From Ruegeria atlantica (GTDB taxonomy: Bacteria > Pseudomonadota > Alphaproteobacteria > Rhodobacterales > Rhodobacteraceae), in contig NZ_WQCG01000010.1 of assembly GCF_013032505.1 (NCBI RefSeq), forward strand, positions 1-64,000: 64,000 nucleotides of DNA, given 5' to 3'. The notes under the pieces were generated by a model. That model searched no databases. It was not told where the DNA came from and worked only from the letters and a program-made list of their open reading frames with translations. Each line of letters starts with the position of its first letter. Position 1 is the first letter of the stretch. Positions 44,849-53,382 of the stretch are shown here, piece after piece. The position numbers and the translations under genes were made by a program.

Positions 44849-45412
44849 CTAATCCGGAACGGTTCCGGCTTTAGCTTTGGCAAAAGACGGGATATCCCCA
44901 TTGGTTTGATCGCCTTCGGGAAAGTACTCACCAGGCCGTATTCTTCCCCCATTCGAAAGTCTCTTAATCTCATCTCTAATCGACTTGATCACACTTAGAA
45001 TGCTTCTTTCAACATTTGATTGCCAGGAATGCTCACCAATAGAATTCTTCCCAAAAGAGTACTGCTTTAGAAAACAACTTATGTCACCGAAAAGAATGAC
45101 TAGCTGTTGGTCGCAGAATAGTTCATAAAAATCGAGTCGTGCCATTATACAAGCAACTTCATCAGCGACCTCCATGGAAAAATCTGAAATCAAATCGACT
45201 TCAACGGGGGACGTCAGCAGAGCGATCAGTGTACTTATGGCGACCACATCAAAAAAATTTGCTGAAGCTTCGACCCGGCCACAGCCGAACGTTAGTTGCG
45301 TTCCAAAATGGGGCTTTAGGACTGCCCATGCGATGCTCACACATGCAGGGGATTGGCCGAGTATCAGTGCGACGTCTTTCTTTTCGAATGGTGTAGTTGT
45401 TGTGCAGAACAC
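44849..45412 (-). CDS. Hypothetical protein, 187 residues
   Basis: Starts MFCTTTTPFEKKDVALILGQ. The central part is hydrophobic and helical (FFDVVAISTLIALLTSP), and the C-terminal part is charged. No family recognised. It converges with the dockerin remnant. Confidence 0.5.
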   Translation of the reverse strand: MFCTTTTPFEKKDVALILGQSPACVSIAWAVLKPHFGTQLTFGCGRVEASANFFDVVAISTLIALLTSPVEVDLISDFSMEVADEVACIMARLDFYELFCDQQLVILFGDISCFLKQYSFGKNSIGEHSWQSNVERSILSVIKSIRDEIKRLSNGGRIRPGEYFPEGDQTNGDIPSFAKAKAGTVPD

Positions 45413-45958
45413 GGATTGAAAACTCCTCTAGGTTGATTCATTTTTTAGACAAAACCTTTAAAATCGATTTAAGGGCAGCGTTCCGGATAACTTAAACTTT
45501 CCAAACGGCTCGAACGGACTCTTGGCGGTTTGAACCAGCGGGGTAGCAGTGCTCAAGATATGCCTCAAAGCCTCTCAACACCGTTCGCACATAGATTGAA
45601 TGGGACCTTTGCCACTTTACCTGGTAAATCTGGTGTTCAGTCTTTCACATGTCGCATTTAGTGATAATGCCAACCGCGCCTGGGCATGGTTGGCACATGA
45701 AACGAAGCGAATTCGAGGCCGTGTTCAGCGTTACCCTTGAGCGATTGCTGGTTCCCGCCAAGTGTTTCAGATCGGCGTTGACCCCGGATTGGAAACAACA
45801 ACCAGCATATTTTTGAACCAAAGAGTTCCAAATGCTACATATTGCGCCGACAACTCATTGTTTACATACGAATGACGGCCAAGTGATGCACAATTTACCA
45901 ATCGTTAAGAGTTTCAATACAGTTTAGGCAAAACTTACCGTATAGGAGAGGTGACGTC
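45413..45958. other. Intergenic region
   Basis: 546 bp with no gene that I can support. The last 60 bp before 45959 are AT-rich with a good Shine-Dalgarno sequence (TAGGAGAGG) and probably hold the promoter of the small gene that follows. Confidence 0.4.
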
Positions 45959-46150
45959 ATGAAGACGCATATTGGTTTCTTGACTAAAGCGAAAGAAATG
46001 AAGCTTCGCCTTGAAGCAGAAGGTATGCACTCGACCGCGGAAGCGTTGGATCAGATTATAAACACTTACATTAAAGACCATTCAGACGAGCTGCTTCTTC
46101 AAAAAGAGCCTAATGTCCCAAAAGCATACTTATGGTTAACTCGCCATTAA
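45959..46150 (+). CDS. Small hypothetical protein, 63 residues
   Basis: MKTHIGFLTKAKEMKLRLEA and following form an amphipathic, charged helical protein. TAGGAGAGG lies about 7 bases ahead of the ATG. No family recognised; helical character could suit a DNA- or protein-binding small factor. Confidence 0.5.
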   Translation: MKTHIGFLTKAKEMKLRLEAEGMHSTAEALDQIINTYIKDHSDELLLQKEPNVPKAYLWLTRH

Positions 46151-46202
46151 CCACCTGGCCCCGACATTGCAAAAAACACAAAACTTCAGGGGCTCCAACG
46201 GC

Positions 46203-46445
46203 ATGGATCATTGGTTTATCGACGCTATAGCAGAACTGGTCAGCGAGGCAGACAATGACCTTACCTCAAACGCTTTGGCTGGATTGAGCACAGTTATTGA
46301 AGTTTTTTGTGCGGAATCCAATTTTGACGAAGAACAAATTCAGACCATTCGTGATTTGATCGCACATAAGTGCGATCAGGGTCGACGAGCCAACAGGCCC
46401 AAGACGATTTCGCAGCGCGCGCTTCCATACCGTTTACATTCTTGA
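46203..46445 (+). CDS. Small hypothetical protein, 80 residues
   Basis: From the ATG at 46203: MDHWFIDAIAELVSEADNDL, acidic in the first half and basic at the end (QGRRANRPK). Lies 52 bp behind the previous small gene and may be co-transcribed. Family unknown. Confidence 0.4.
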   Translation: MDHWFIDAIAELVSEADNDLTSNALAGLSTVIEVFCAESNFDEEQIQTIRDLIAHKCDQGRRANRPKTISQRALPYRLHS

Positions 46446-46983
46446 GAGAGTGCATTGCTCTCTGAGCAATGCTGCGAGGGCACCGATATGATACAGCTCC
46501 GGGCCATTGCAGCATAGTTGGCTCAGCCGTATTTGGGCTTAATCTTTAGGGGATCCACTATGGGACAAGTGGCAACCAGGTGTTATGGCGCTTCTGGTGT
46601 CCAGTTCGGAATTGCTGGCGCAGCAGAGTGTAGTTGACACCGAACCCGCCAAAAAACCAGCGGTTACGACACAGACGTTCTGGACGCTGCCCGACAATGA
46701 GTATCAAGGAAAAATCAATAACGCCGCCTGCTGCAAAATCTGTAGAAGCCGCGATCCACAAATGATGGCCAGACTTTTTACCTGACGACGCCTCTCAAAC
46801 GATTCTTTTGGCAAAATGGCCCGGCGCTTATGCCGGGCAGTTTACGAGGGAAGTCTGAGTGTTTTTCCAAAGTCGGGTATTTCTACCACTCCTTTGGCCG
46901 TAGAATCACAGCGCCTGACACACATCATAAATTCGGATCACATCAGATCATTCCGACTATCATGGATTAGAGAACGGCCGGCT

Positions 46984-47442
46984 TCAATCCCGGATGTTTG
47001 CGAACCCGTTCTGCACAGCATTTAAAATGGCCGGAGTTTCTTCGCAGGCACCGATTGCCACTGCGCCAGTACGGGCCAGACGGTAGATGTTTTCTGGATC
47101 GCAATAGGACTTGATACCGATACGATAGGCCTGAAAGTATGCCTGTTTGTCAGGAGTGCGGGATCTTCGCGCGCATAGTTTTTCGTAAACTCCAAAATAG
47201 CTTCGTTCCACTCCAAGCCTGCCATCAGACAGACCCACTTCTGACCAGTCGATTTTTGCAGTGCAGGTTTCAGGTTGAAAGAGGCGCGAAAACAAACCGG
47301 GCGGCCCTTCACCAGCGCTTGCCGAATGCCCCGAAGAAAGACAAATGGCAATCAAACTCATAAGCAATGCAGAAGACCGGATGCTTATACCAAGTTTGAG
47401 CGGTTGTTTCCTGGTGGTCGTCAGTGAATGTTTGTTTTTCAT
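46984..47442 (-). CDS. DUF2799-like secreted protein
   Basis: 152 residues with a basic N-terminus and hydrophobic signal segment (SSALLMSLIAICLSSGHSAS). The mature part has IDWSEVGLSDGRLGVERSYF, then DKQAYFQAYRIGIKSYC and an Arg-Leu-Ala-Arg-Thr-Gly turn, the spaced W-x-x-G-x-x-D-G and G-x-x-x-Y-C pattern of DUF2799. Role unknown; probably periplasmic. Confidence 0.65.
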   Translation of the reverse strand: MKNKHSLTTTRKQPLKLGISIRSSALLMSLIAICLSSGHSASAGEGPPGLFSRLFQPETCTAKIDWSEVGLSDGRLGVERSYFGVYEKLCARRSRTPDKQAYFQAYRIGIKSYCDPENIYRLARTGAVAIGACEETPAILNAVQNGFANIRD

Positions 47443-47563
47443 TTCGGTCCCCGGTTGAGGTGCAAAATGCGCATCGATAGAGCACAGGTGGCGCCGTTTA
47501 AGTTTCGCAACTACTGGTAAGCACGGTAGAAAAAGTCTCTTGATAAATTCTTAATTTAGGTGC

Positions 47564-48457
47564 TCAAAAAGGAAATTCGAAAGACAGAACACCAATAGTT
47601 TGATCTTCGTACTGGGTCTCGAACTCTTTTGTGAAATACGTCAAACCAAAGAAGACTGATGCGACGGAGACTTGGGATTGAAGCCCAACACGAACCCGAG
47701 CCCGACCGCTTGTCATCTCGACGTCGGACCAGGTCGGAAAAAACTCGCTACGCGTAATGTACGTGTAGTCCGCACCAATGAGAAAGGATAAGTCTTCCAT
47801 TCTGATGGAGCGATTGGGAGAGGATGGTTGCAAAAAACCCGAAACCGGATCCCGCACATAGCGCTCACTCCCGGAATATCCGCCCACAATAAGGTCAAAA
47901 CCCATTCTGCCGAAGGTTTCGTATCCCGCCTGTAGACCCAAGAAAGGTCGGAAATCAACGCTATCAGAGAGGTTTAGGCTTCGAGCAAATTCGGCTGAAG
48001 CCATGCCTGTTACTTTGTTACCAACATGTTTGTGAGGCATATCTCTTGGTAGATATCCGGCAATACCAGTTACTTCGTGAAAACTCTGCTGGAAGTCAGC
48101 AATGTATGTTTGGTCGCCAACAAAAAGAACCTCTGCTCCAATATTATACTCCAAGGTTTGGTACCGGTCATTGGCGAAGACACCAAACCCCAACATCCCT
48201 ACATACGGACGATCATCGTTGTTCAATTGTGCCTTTGAACCCCACGGAGAAATGATCTCGGCTCTGGCGCGAAAATCATGGGAGATTCCCGCAGTTTTCT
48301 CACCTCCGAAACCGAGGAACAACGTATAGCTCGCAGAACGCCATCGATCTCGGCCATCGCCAAAGAAGTCATTTGTAAAAAAGCTAGACTTGGTAGGCTC
48401 CGCAATACCTGCCGTCGCCGAGAAAAGCGCAAAAATCGCGGCCAAGTGGGTCTTCAT
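47564..48457 (-). CDS. LpxR-family lipid A deacylase (DUF2219)
   Basis: 297 residues with a signal peptide ending near GIAEP. FFTNDFFGDGRDRWRSASYT near the mature N-terminus is the characteristic start of LpxR proteins, and the rest shows alternating residues typical of outer-membrane beta strands, ending in Phe (LSFEFPF). LpxR removes the 3'-acyloxyacyl chain of lipid A. The N-terminal Asn-Asp of the active site is present; the other catalytic residues I cannot place with certainty. Confidence 0.8.
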   Translation of the reverse strand: MKTHLAAIFALFSATAGIAEPTKSSFFTNDFFGDGRDRWRSASYTLFLGFGGEKTAGISHDFRARAEIISPWGSKAQLNNDDRPYVGMLGFGVFANDRYQTLEYNIGAEVLFVGDQTYIADFQQSFHEVTGIAGYLPRDMPHKHVGNKVTGMASAEFARSLNLSDSVDFRPFLGLQAGYETFGRMGFDLIVGGYSGSERYVRDPVSGFLQPSSPNRSIRMEDLSFLIGADYTYITRSEFFPTWSDVEMTSGRARVRVGLQSQVSVASVFFGLTYFTKEFETQYEDQTIGVLSFEFPF

Positions 48458-48955
48458 TAGGTGTACCTCACTTCGAAGAGTTCAGAGACTGATCTCCAAA
48501 TTGCTACTGGGTGAGAGTTAAAAATCGCCTAAGACTGTGCCTTGGCATGGGATTCGAACCAGCTTGTTTTTCAAATCGAGAACAGGATGCGCCGGTCAGA
48601 CAAAAGTACTCAAGTGGCCGAGAGAGCTGGAATTTCCAGAGAATTATCTCGTCTTTGGTTAAGTTCTTCTTTGCATCGTTTTGGCGAGAAACAACCACGG
48701 CTACTGCGCTTTGCATAAGCGATTAACCCAGCTAATGCACAATCACACCTGACCCTCTATAAGCGCCTTTATGAACCGGAGATGATGTGGGGGGGGGCCG
48801 AAAGGCTTTGACGGTCGGGGCACCTTGATTCAAAGAAGGATAAAATGAACCTCACGAAGATTTCCTGTGCTGAAACTTCAATTTAATAAACAAAGCTTGC
48901 TCTTGAAACCGTTTTCTGCTTTGTCGCATTAGAACGAACGTTATCGGGGAATGAA
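48458..48955. other. Intergenic region upstream of the H-NS-type gene
   Basis: About 500 bp. It contains a run of nine G at 48790-48798 and AT-rich DNA from about 48840 that likely holds the promoter. No gene supported. Confidence 0.4.
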
Positions 48956-49279
48956 ATGACGATAGACATTAGCGGCCTTAACGCAGCGGAATTAAAAAAA
49001 CTGGCAGCGAAAATCGAAAAGCGCACTGTGGAAGTGGAAAAAGAAACGCTTCAGACGGCGCTGAAAGAAATGCGCGCGATTGCGGATAAGCTGGGCGTGA
49101 CATTTGAAGATGTTATTGCTTTGCATAGCGGCAAGGGCAAGAAAACTGCCACCAAAGCCGCCCCGAAGTATGCCAACCCAGATGATCCATCCCAGACATG
49201 GACCGGGCGTGGCCGCAAACCTGCATGGCTTAAGGCTGCTCTCGAAGCTGGAAAATCCATAGATGATTTGATGATTTAA
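48956..49279 (+). CDS. H-NS-family nucleoid protein
   Basis: 107 residues. The N-terminal half is a coiled coil for dimerisation (ELKKLAAKIEKRTVEVEKET), and the C-terminal half has the H-NS DNA-binding domain with YANPDDPSQTWTGRGRKPAW, where the TWTGRGRKP loop contacts the AT-rich minor groove. Such proteins silence horizontally acquired DNA, which suits this island-rich region. Confidence 0.9.
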   Translation: MTIDISGLNAAELKKLAAKIEKRTVEVEKETLQTALKEMRAIADKLGVTFEDVIALHSGKGKKTATKAAPKYANPDDPSQTWTGRGRKPAWLKAALEAGKSIDDLMI

Positions 49280-49283
49280 AGTC

Positions 49284-49335
49284 GCCCATCGGTGTCATAC
49301 GTCTGGAGCCTGTCCAGCTGATGGGCAGGTTTTTT
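49284..49335 (+). terminator. Terminator behind the H-NS-type gene
   Basis: GCCCATC and GATGGGC form the outer stem; the inner CTGGA/TCCAG stem fills the loop. T-rich sequence (TTTTTT) follows at 49330. Confidence 0.6.
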
Positions 49336-49835
49336 AGAAAATAACTACGCTTTCGCAAATTGCTCGCCGATTGCCCGAATTTATTGACCTAATTTTATTT
49401 GCCCAAGTAGAATGTCTTAAAGCGTTCAATCGCTTTTTCTGAAAGACCGGCAGAAAACACCCGCTCAAGTGAGCCCAATCAAAAAGACCAGACATGTTCA
49501 CCGCCCGTTTTTTTGAACCGTGAAGCATGCAGGCATACGAAAATCAATAACACGTGAACCTAACGCCTCAAATCAGCCTGCGATAATACAGAAATTGAAT
49601 GCCTATAGGGCTATGACCCGGAAGCCAAGCGAATTCACACATGAATCCCTCGATCAAATCAACCAGGATATAAAACATCGGCCGGAATGCATCCGGAAAT
49701 GATACAACCAATGTTTGAGCTGACTGCCAGTATTGAAACTGATCCGGATGATCCCTAATCCCCCTGACCGTCAGATTATTTCAATGGACCACCGTTGCCC
49801 TAAGCTTAGCAACTTATTTTGGACTTTATCCTCGC
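49336..49835. other. Intergenic region
   Basis: 500 bp between the H-NS-type gene terminator and the degraded DUF3500-like frame. Short frames exist (for example 49520-49702, 60 codons) but none has recognisable character. Confidence 0.35.
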
Positions 49836-50141
49836 TCAATGATCTGCTCTCAATTGAGGAGAGCGAGGACGGCTCCCCACTCGATCTCTGAACAAAACGA
49901 ATACTTTTTCTGAAGATGCTTGCCTGGAAGGCCAGGCTAAGCCACAAACCCATGGACTGCACCTATGAAACTTTAGTGCCCAGCGTCTGGTGTCTGGGTA
50001 GCTTGAACTGCCGAACAGCACTAATTCGTATGGCTCCAGGTCGATCTGGCTATACCTCATAGTGTCAAGCATTACGAGTTCCAGATCCCGTTTAACGCTT
50101 AGCGTGCTATGCTCGAAGTCTAAGTACTGTCGAAGGTCCAC
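49836..50141 (-). pseudogene. Possible DUF3500-type remnant
   Basis: A frame containing DLEPYELVLFGSSSYPDTRR followed by WALKFHR. The pattern PYxLxxFGxPS and a later W-x-W/F-H stretch recalls the DUF3500 family, but the match is short and degraded. Confidence 0.3.
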
Positions 50142-50227
50142 GACGCGGTCCTTGCCAAGCCCCGGTGTCGGTGCGGAATGGAAAATCGTCTCGGTAGCGC
50201 GACTTTGTTCAGGAACTGCGGGATTTC

Positions 50228-50701
50228 ATGAGCAATCCTGAGGCCTCTGAAATGGGAGGTACTGTAAAACCTTATACAGAAGGGGCCGGTTTGCCCGAAG
50301 AAATGTGGGCAGATTTTGGGCCGCTATTTTTCGACAGGGAGGATTTCATTCCACCTCAACTCTGGCTGGGAGCGGTTCCCACTCACATACCGACATCCAG
50401 TCTTCACCGTGATCCCCATTGCGGTTTTCTACTACAGGTGATCGGAAGAAAGCGACTGGTTCTCTATTCTGCGGACCAAGAAGGATTGTTGTATCCACAT
50501 AAGGCCTACAACAACTACCAACCTTGCTGGTTCAAACCGGAAAACCCGGATTACGTGATCTATCCCAAGGCAAAAGCAGCAAGGTGCATATCAGTAACCC
50601 TTAACCCGGGGGAGTTGATGGTACAGCCTGCCGGCTGGTTTCACCAGGTACATGCATTGGATAGCCCGAACATGAGCGTGAGTTATTTCTGGAGATATTA
50701 A
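50228..50701 (+). pseudogene. JmjC/cupin_8-type dioxygenase, C-terminal part
   Basis: 157 codons that look like the core of a JmjC-type Fe(II)/2-oxoglutarate enzyme: LHRDPHCGFLLQVIGRKR supplies the H-x-D metal motif, YNNYQPCWFKPE follows, and PGELMVQPAGWFHQVHALDS supplies the distal His. Related proteins are longer, and the frame can be followed upstream (DFVQELRDFM) until a stop at 50195, so the N-terminus is lost or frameshifted. It could still fold as a small cupin. Confidence 0.6.
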
Positions 50702-50879
50702 AGAAATGTCCTGAATTCCAGGTTACGGGCGCAACTCTCAACAGGGAAACGACCGTAAAATGGGCGGTAGGTCCTCAAGCACCCCATCGCCCAATCGAGC
50801 CGCCGGTTTACCACCCGGCAACTGTCAGTAGGCAGCTTATGACATGTTTGGCTGCAAATGTGTTGGAGGAACACACAAA

Positions 50880-51158
50880 ATGATCATCAAAGACATTCTT
50901 CAATCAAATGACATCAAGGCACCTGTCAGTTTCGGCGGTGGCGGTGGCGGTGGGGGCGGAGGTAGCAATCGCCTTCGCGCGACTCGCGGTGCACTCACCA
51001 GTTCCGCCAAAGTACTGAATCAGATATCTGAAAACCATCCAGGGTATTCCGACGTGGATATTTGGAATTTATCAGAGAACAACGAAGCACACTCGGCGGG
51101 GCATCCACACGGCGACTCATACTCGGGGTACCCAGGTGGAGACTGGGATGGAAGATAA
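50880..51158 (+). CDS. Poly-glycine peptide, precursor-like, 92 residues
   Basis: TTGGAGGAAC lies just before the ATG. After MIIKDILQSNDIKAPVSF comes a run of ten glycines, a basic linker (SNRLRATRGAL), and a tail rich in His, Ser, Gly and Asp (HSAGHPHGDSYSGYPGGDWD). No family recognised. The short conserved-looking N-terminus plus low-complexity tail is what ribosomal peptide precursors and metal-binding peptides look like. A hairpin closes the gene. Confidence 0.55.
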   Translation: MIIKDILQSNDIKAPVSFGGGGGGGGGGSNRLRATRGALTSSAKVLNQISENHPGYSDVDIWNLSENNEAHSAGHPHGDSYSGYPGGDWDGR

Positions 51159-51166
51159 GCGACTGC

Positions 51167-51197
51167 AGGCCAACCTTGCTATGGGCGAGGTTGGCCT
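51167..51197. terminator. Bidirectional terminator hairpin
   Basis: AGGCCAACCT and AGGTTGGCCT form a perfect 10-bp stem with an 11-base loop between two convergent genes. It overlaps the last two bases of the peptidase gene. Confidence 0.7.
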
Positions 51198-52080
51198 ATC
51201 TTAATGAATGAATGGCGTAAAAGTTCTCGACTGATAGATTAAAGGAGCGCTCGAAACAATTTTGCCATTGTTCGTTTTCGCCAATACACTTGTAAAATAA
51301 AAAAAATGAGCTCTTACCACTCCTTCGCAGTAAAAACTCAGCTGCGACGAACCCTTTTTGGTAGTGTAATTTGTTGTACTGGAGCCTGTCTTCAAAACGT
51401 TCCAATTCAGAAATTTTCATCGACCCCGGGGGGATTTTTTCGCGTGTCAACCGAACCAGATGCTCTAGTTTTTCCTCACTTAATCTTGACAAGTAAGCAA
51501 AAAGAACCGCCACCCCTTCAAACAACCAGGCTGGTCCAACCACTTCAGATAAAGATTGTCCCGGTCTGCGGAAACCGCCGCCCACCAATTCGTTCTGAAT
51601 GATGTGAACCAGTTCATGTGCAACATAAGGGCAAAACTCTCCCCGATCGATTACACTGCGCCAGAATTCTTTGTTAACCATACAGAAGCTTATCGTATCA
51701 CTCGACACAAAGAGGTTGCCATCGCTGTTTGGGCCGCACGCGATATCCTTAATTAGGCCATCTTCGATAAAGGTAATCTCTCCCGCAAAACGCTTGTCCA
51801 GGGCATCGTCCAACTGTTGATAGTCAGGTGCTACAAAAAAGGGAATTCTGTTCACGCCTTCTCGAAACTTCAAGACATCTGTTGCTTGTGCACAAGCGTC
51901 AAGGTCCTGACGTAAGGCACGCGCAAGGGAACCATCCAACCCGTCGAAAACAGTGACCTCAAAATATTCTGTGTGAAACTCAGTGGAAGATTCATCGGCT
52001 TTCTGGGCCATGGCGGAGTGACAGGAAAAAGCGGAGGCCAGCAACACATTTAACAGTGTTAATCTTTTGCATATTTGCAT
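51196..52080 (-). CDS. Secreted zinc metallopeptidase (gluzincin-like)
   Basis: 294 residues with a signal peptide ending near SAMAQ. The zinc motif HELVH is at residues 155-159 and the third ligand Glu188 lies in WLFEGVAVLFAYL, the spacing of the peptidase-MA/gluzincin clan. The context (ENELVGG, then a glutamate in a helix) supports an active protease. Its targets are unknown. It is convergent with the poly-glycine peptide gene. Confidence 0.75.
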   Translation of the reverse strand: MQICKRLTLLNVLLASAFSCHSAMAQKADESSTEFHTEYFEVTVFDGLDGSLARALRQDLDACAQATDVLKFREGVNRIPFFVAPDYQQLDDALDKRFAGEITFIEDGLIKDIACGPNSDGNLFVSSDTISFCMVNKEFWRSVIDRGEFCPYVAHELVHIIQNELVGGGFRRPGQSLSEVVGPAWLFEGVAVLFAYLSRLSEEKLEHLVRLTREKIPPGSMKISELERFEDRLQYNKLHYQKGFVAAEFLLRRSGKSSFFLFYKCIGENEQWQNCFERSFNLSVENFYAIHSLR

Positions 52081-52143
52081 TGAACAACTCAGCTTAAGTC
52101 GTGCAGTTTTTGTTTTTCAGACGACGATGTCTCCGCGAATGTT

Positions 52144-52341
52144 TCAAATATCCGATCCGCCGGGCCCGTTGTCCAAATGATCCGGTCTCGACGCTCCGCC
52201 GGTTTGCCGCCAAAGCTTATGTTGCGGTGAATCTAATGGGGACCTCAAAAAGATAAGCTTTCTTGCGTTCCAGATAAGTATACAAACAATTCCCAAGACT
52301 ATGTATCCGAATATCCCTAAGGATTGAAAAAACTCCAACAT
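52144..52341 (-). CDS. Small membrane protein, 65 residues
   Basis: MLEFFQSLGIFGYIVLGIVC is one transmembrane helix, followed by a basic stretch (NARKLIFLR) that would be cytoplasmic and a polar Gly/Pro tail. Upstream of the peptidase on the same strand. Confidence 0.4.
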   Translation of the reverse strand: MLEFFQSLGIFGYIVLGIVCILIWNARKLIFLRSPLDSPQHKLWRQTGGASRPDHLDNGPGGSDI

Positions 52342-52714
52342 TTTTCGAGTACCCCTATCGCTTAGCAAAAGCAGACTGAACTGTCTCAAAAATAGAATAT
52401 GAAAAAGATTCCATCAACCTTAGATTGCAGAACATAATATCAATACCAGGCGCCAGGCTCATTAAATTTTTGCGCAGGATCGGACGGTAATCGCGAGGGA
52501 GAAAGTCAAAATGAACACCTTGGGACCTCTTTCGTACCGGACAGGTTTGTCCCGTGATAGCCAGTCCGGGATGCCGAGCTTTATTTCCATTCAATAAGGG
52601 CCTTGCGGAACCAGCCCGCGTTACATCAACGAACCCCCGGCAGCCAATAAGCTGATAGACGGCTGATCAGCCGGCTCAAGCCCCATTTTTCAACCGTAGG
52701 CTGGGCTCCCTACG

Positions 52715-52965
52715 ATGTGCTGCGCGGCAAGCACATCAATCATGACCGTCTTGTGATCCATCGCTTCAGCACTTCACCCTCCCGCGACCCGCGCAAACAC
52801 ACCCACCATCATATTGCTCCATTGCTTCCACAGGCTGTAGGGGGTTTTGGCCACCCGTGTTCACAAGGTGCGCCAAGTTTTCGCAGCCCGTTGCTATTAA
52901 TGATGACAATCCCACTCAATACGCGCCTGCCATCAACTCTCCGCCAAGCATGAATCTTCGAAAAG
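52715..52965 (-). pseudogene. IS5-family transposase remnant
   Basis: On the minus strand the frame reads KIHAWRRVDGRRVLSGIVII, then NSNGLR, with VGVFARVAGG and EAMDHKTVMID recognisable after frame breaks. These are the N-terminal signatures of IS5 (IS427-like) transposases. Several frameshifts and stops make it non-functional. Confidence 0.65.
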
Positions 52966-53382
52966 TAAAGCTGAAGCCGGGTCCTTTATTCGTTGGCAAA
53001 CCAGAAAAATTACGCATTCGGCGCCCCTGAAACTCAGGGATTGGACTCACTCAACCCGGATGACCGCAACATAAATGATGGCTCCTGAGGCTGGGCGGTG
53101 AATTGGTGGCGACGAACTATCTACGATTCGGACATTTTTTACTTTTATTGCAGGACTATGGGAGCCGACTGCGGTCACGAGCAATTGCTCCGAGATCAAA
53201 TATTCCGGAATACTTGATCAGCAAAATTATGTGCCAGGAGTTTCCGGCGGGGTCGGAAAACCGCACTGCAGGTTGGCCCGGCAGAAAACAGGAGCAACAC
53301 CTATAGTGGTGTCATTCGACACATTAGCTGTCCTTTCGAGGACAGCGGAGTTGCAATCAGGTTTCTGCAGGGACTCTGTAAC
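52966..53382. other. Intergenic region
   Basis: About 417 bp between the IS5 remnant and the DUF2272 gene. No gene or clear element recognised. Confidence 0.35.

Noticed and set aside
46585..46785. 66-codon frame containing NNAACCKICRSRDP
   Set aside because: The Cys-rich stretch recalls small secreted proteins, but there is no credible start or signal peptide; too weak to list.
48537..48575. tRNA-like 3' segment (GGTTCGAATCCCAT on the minus strand)
   Set aside because: The T-arm does not pair and no acceptor stem or anticodon arm can be drawn, so it is not a tRNA.
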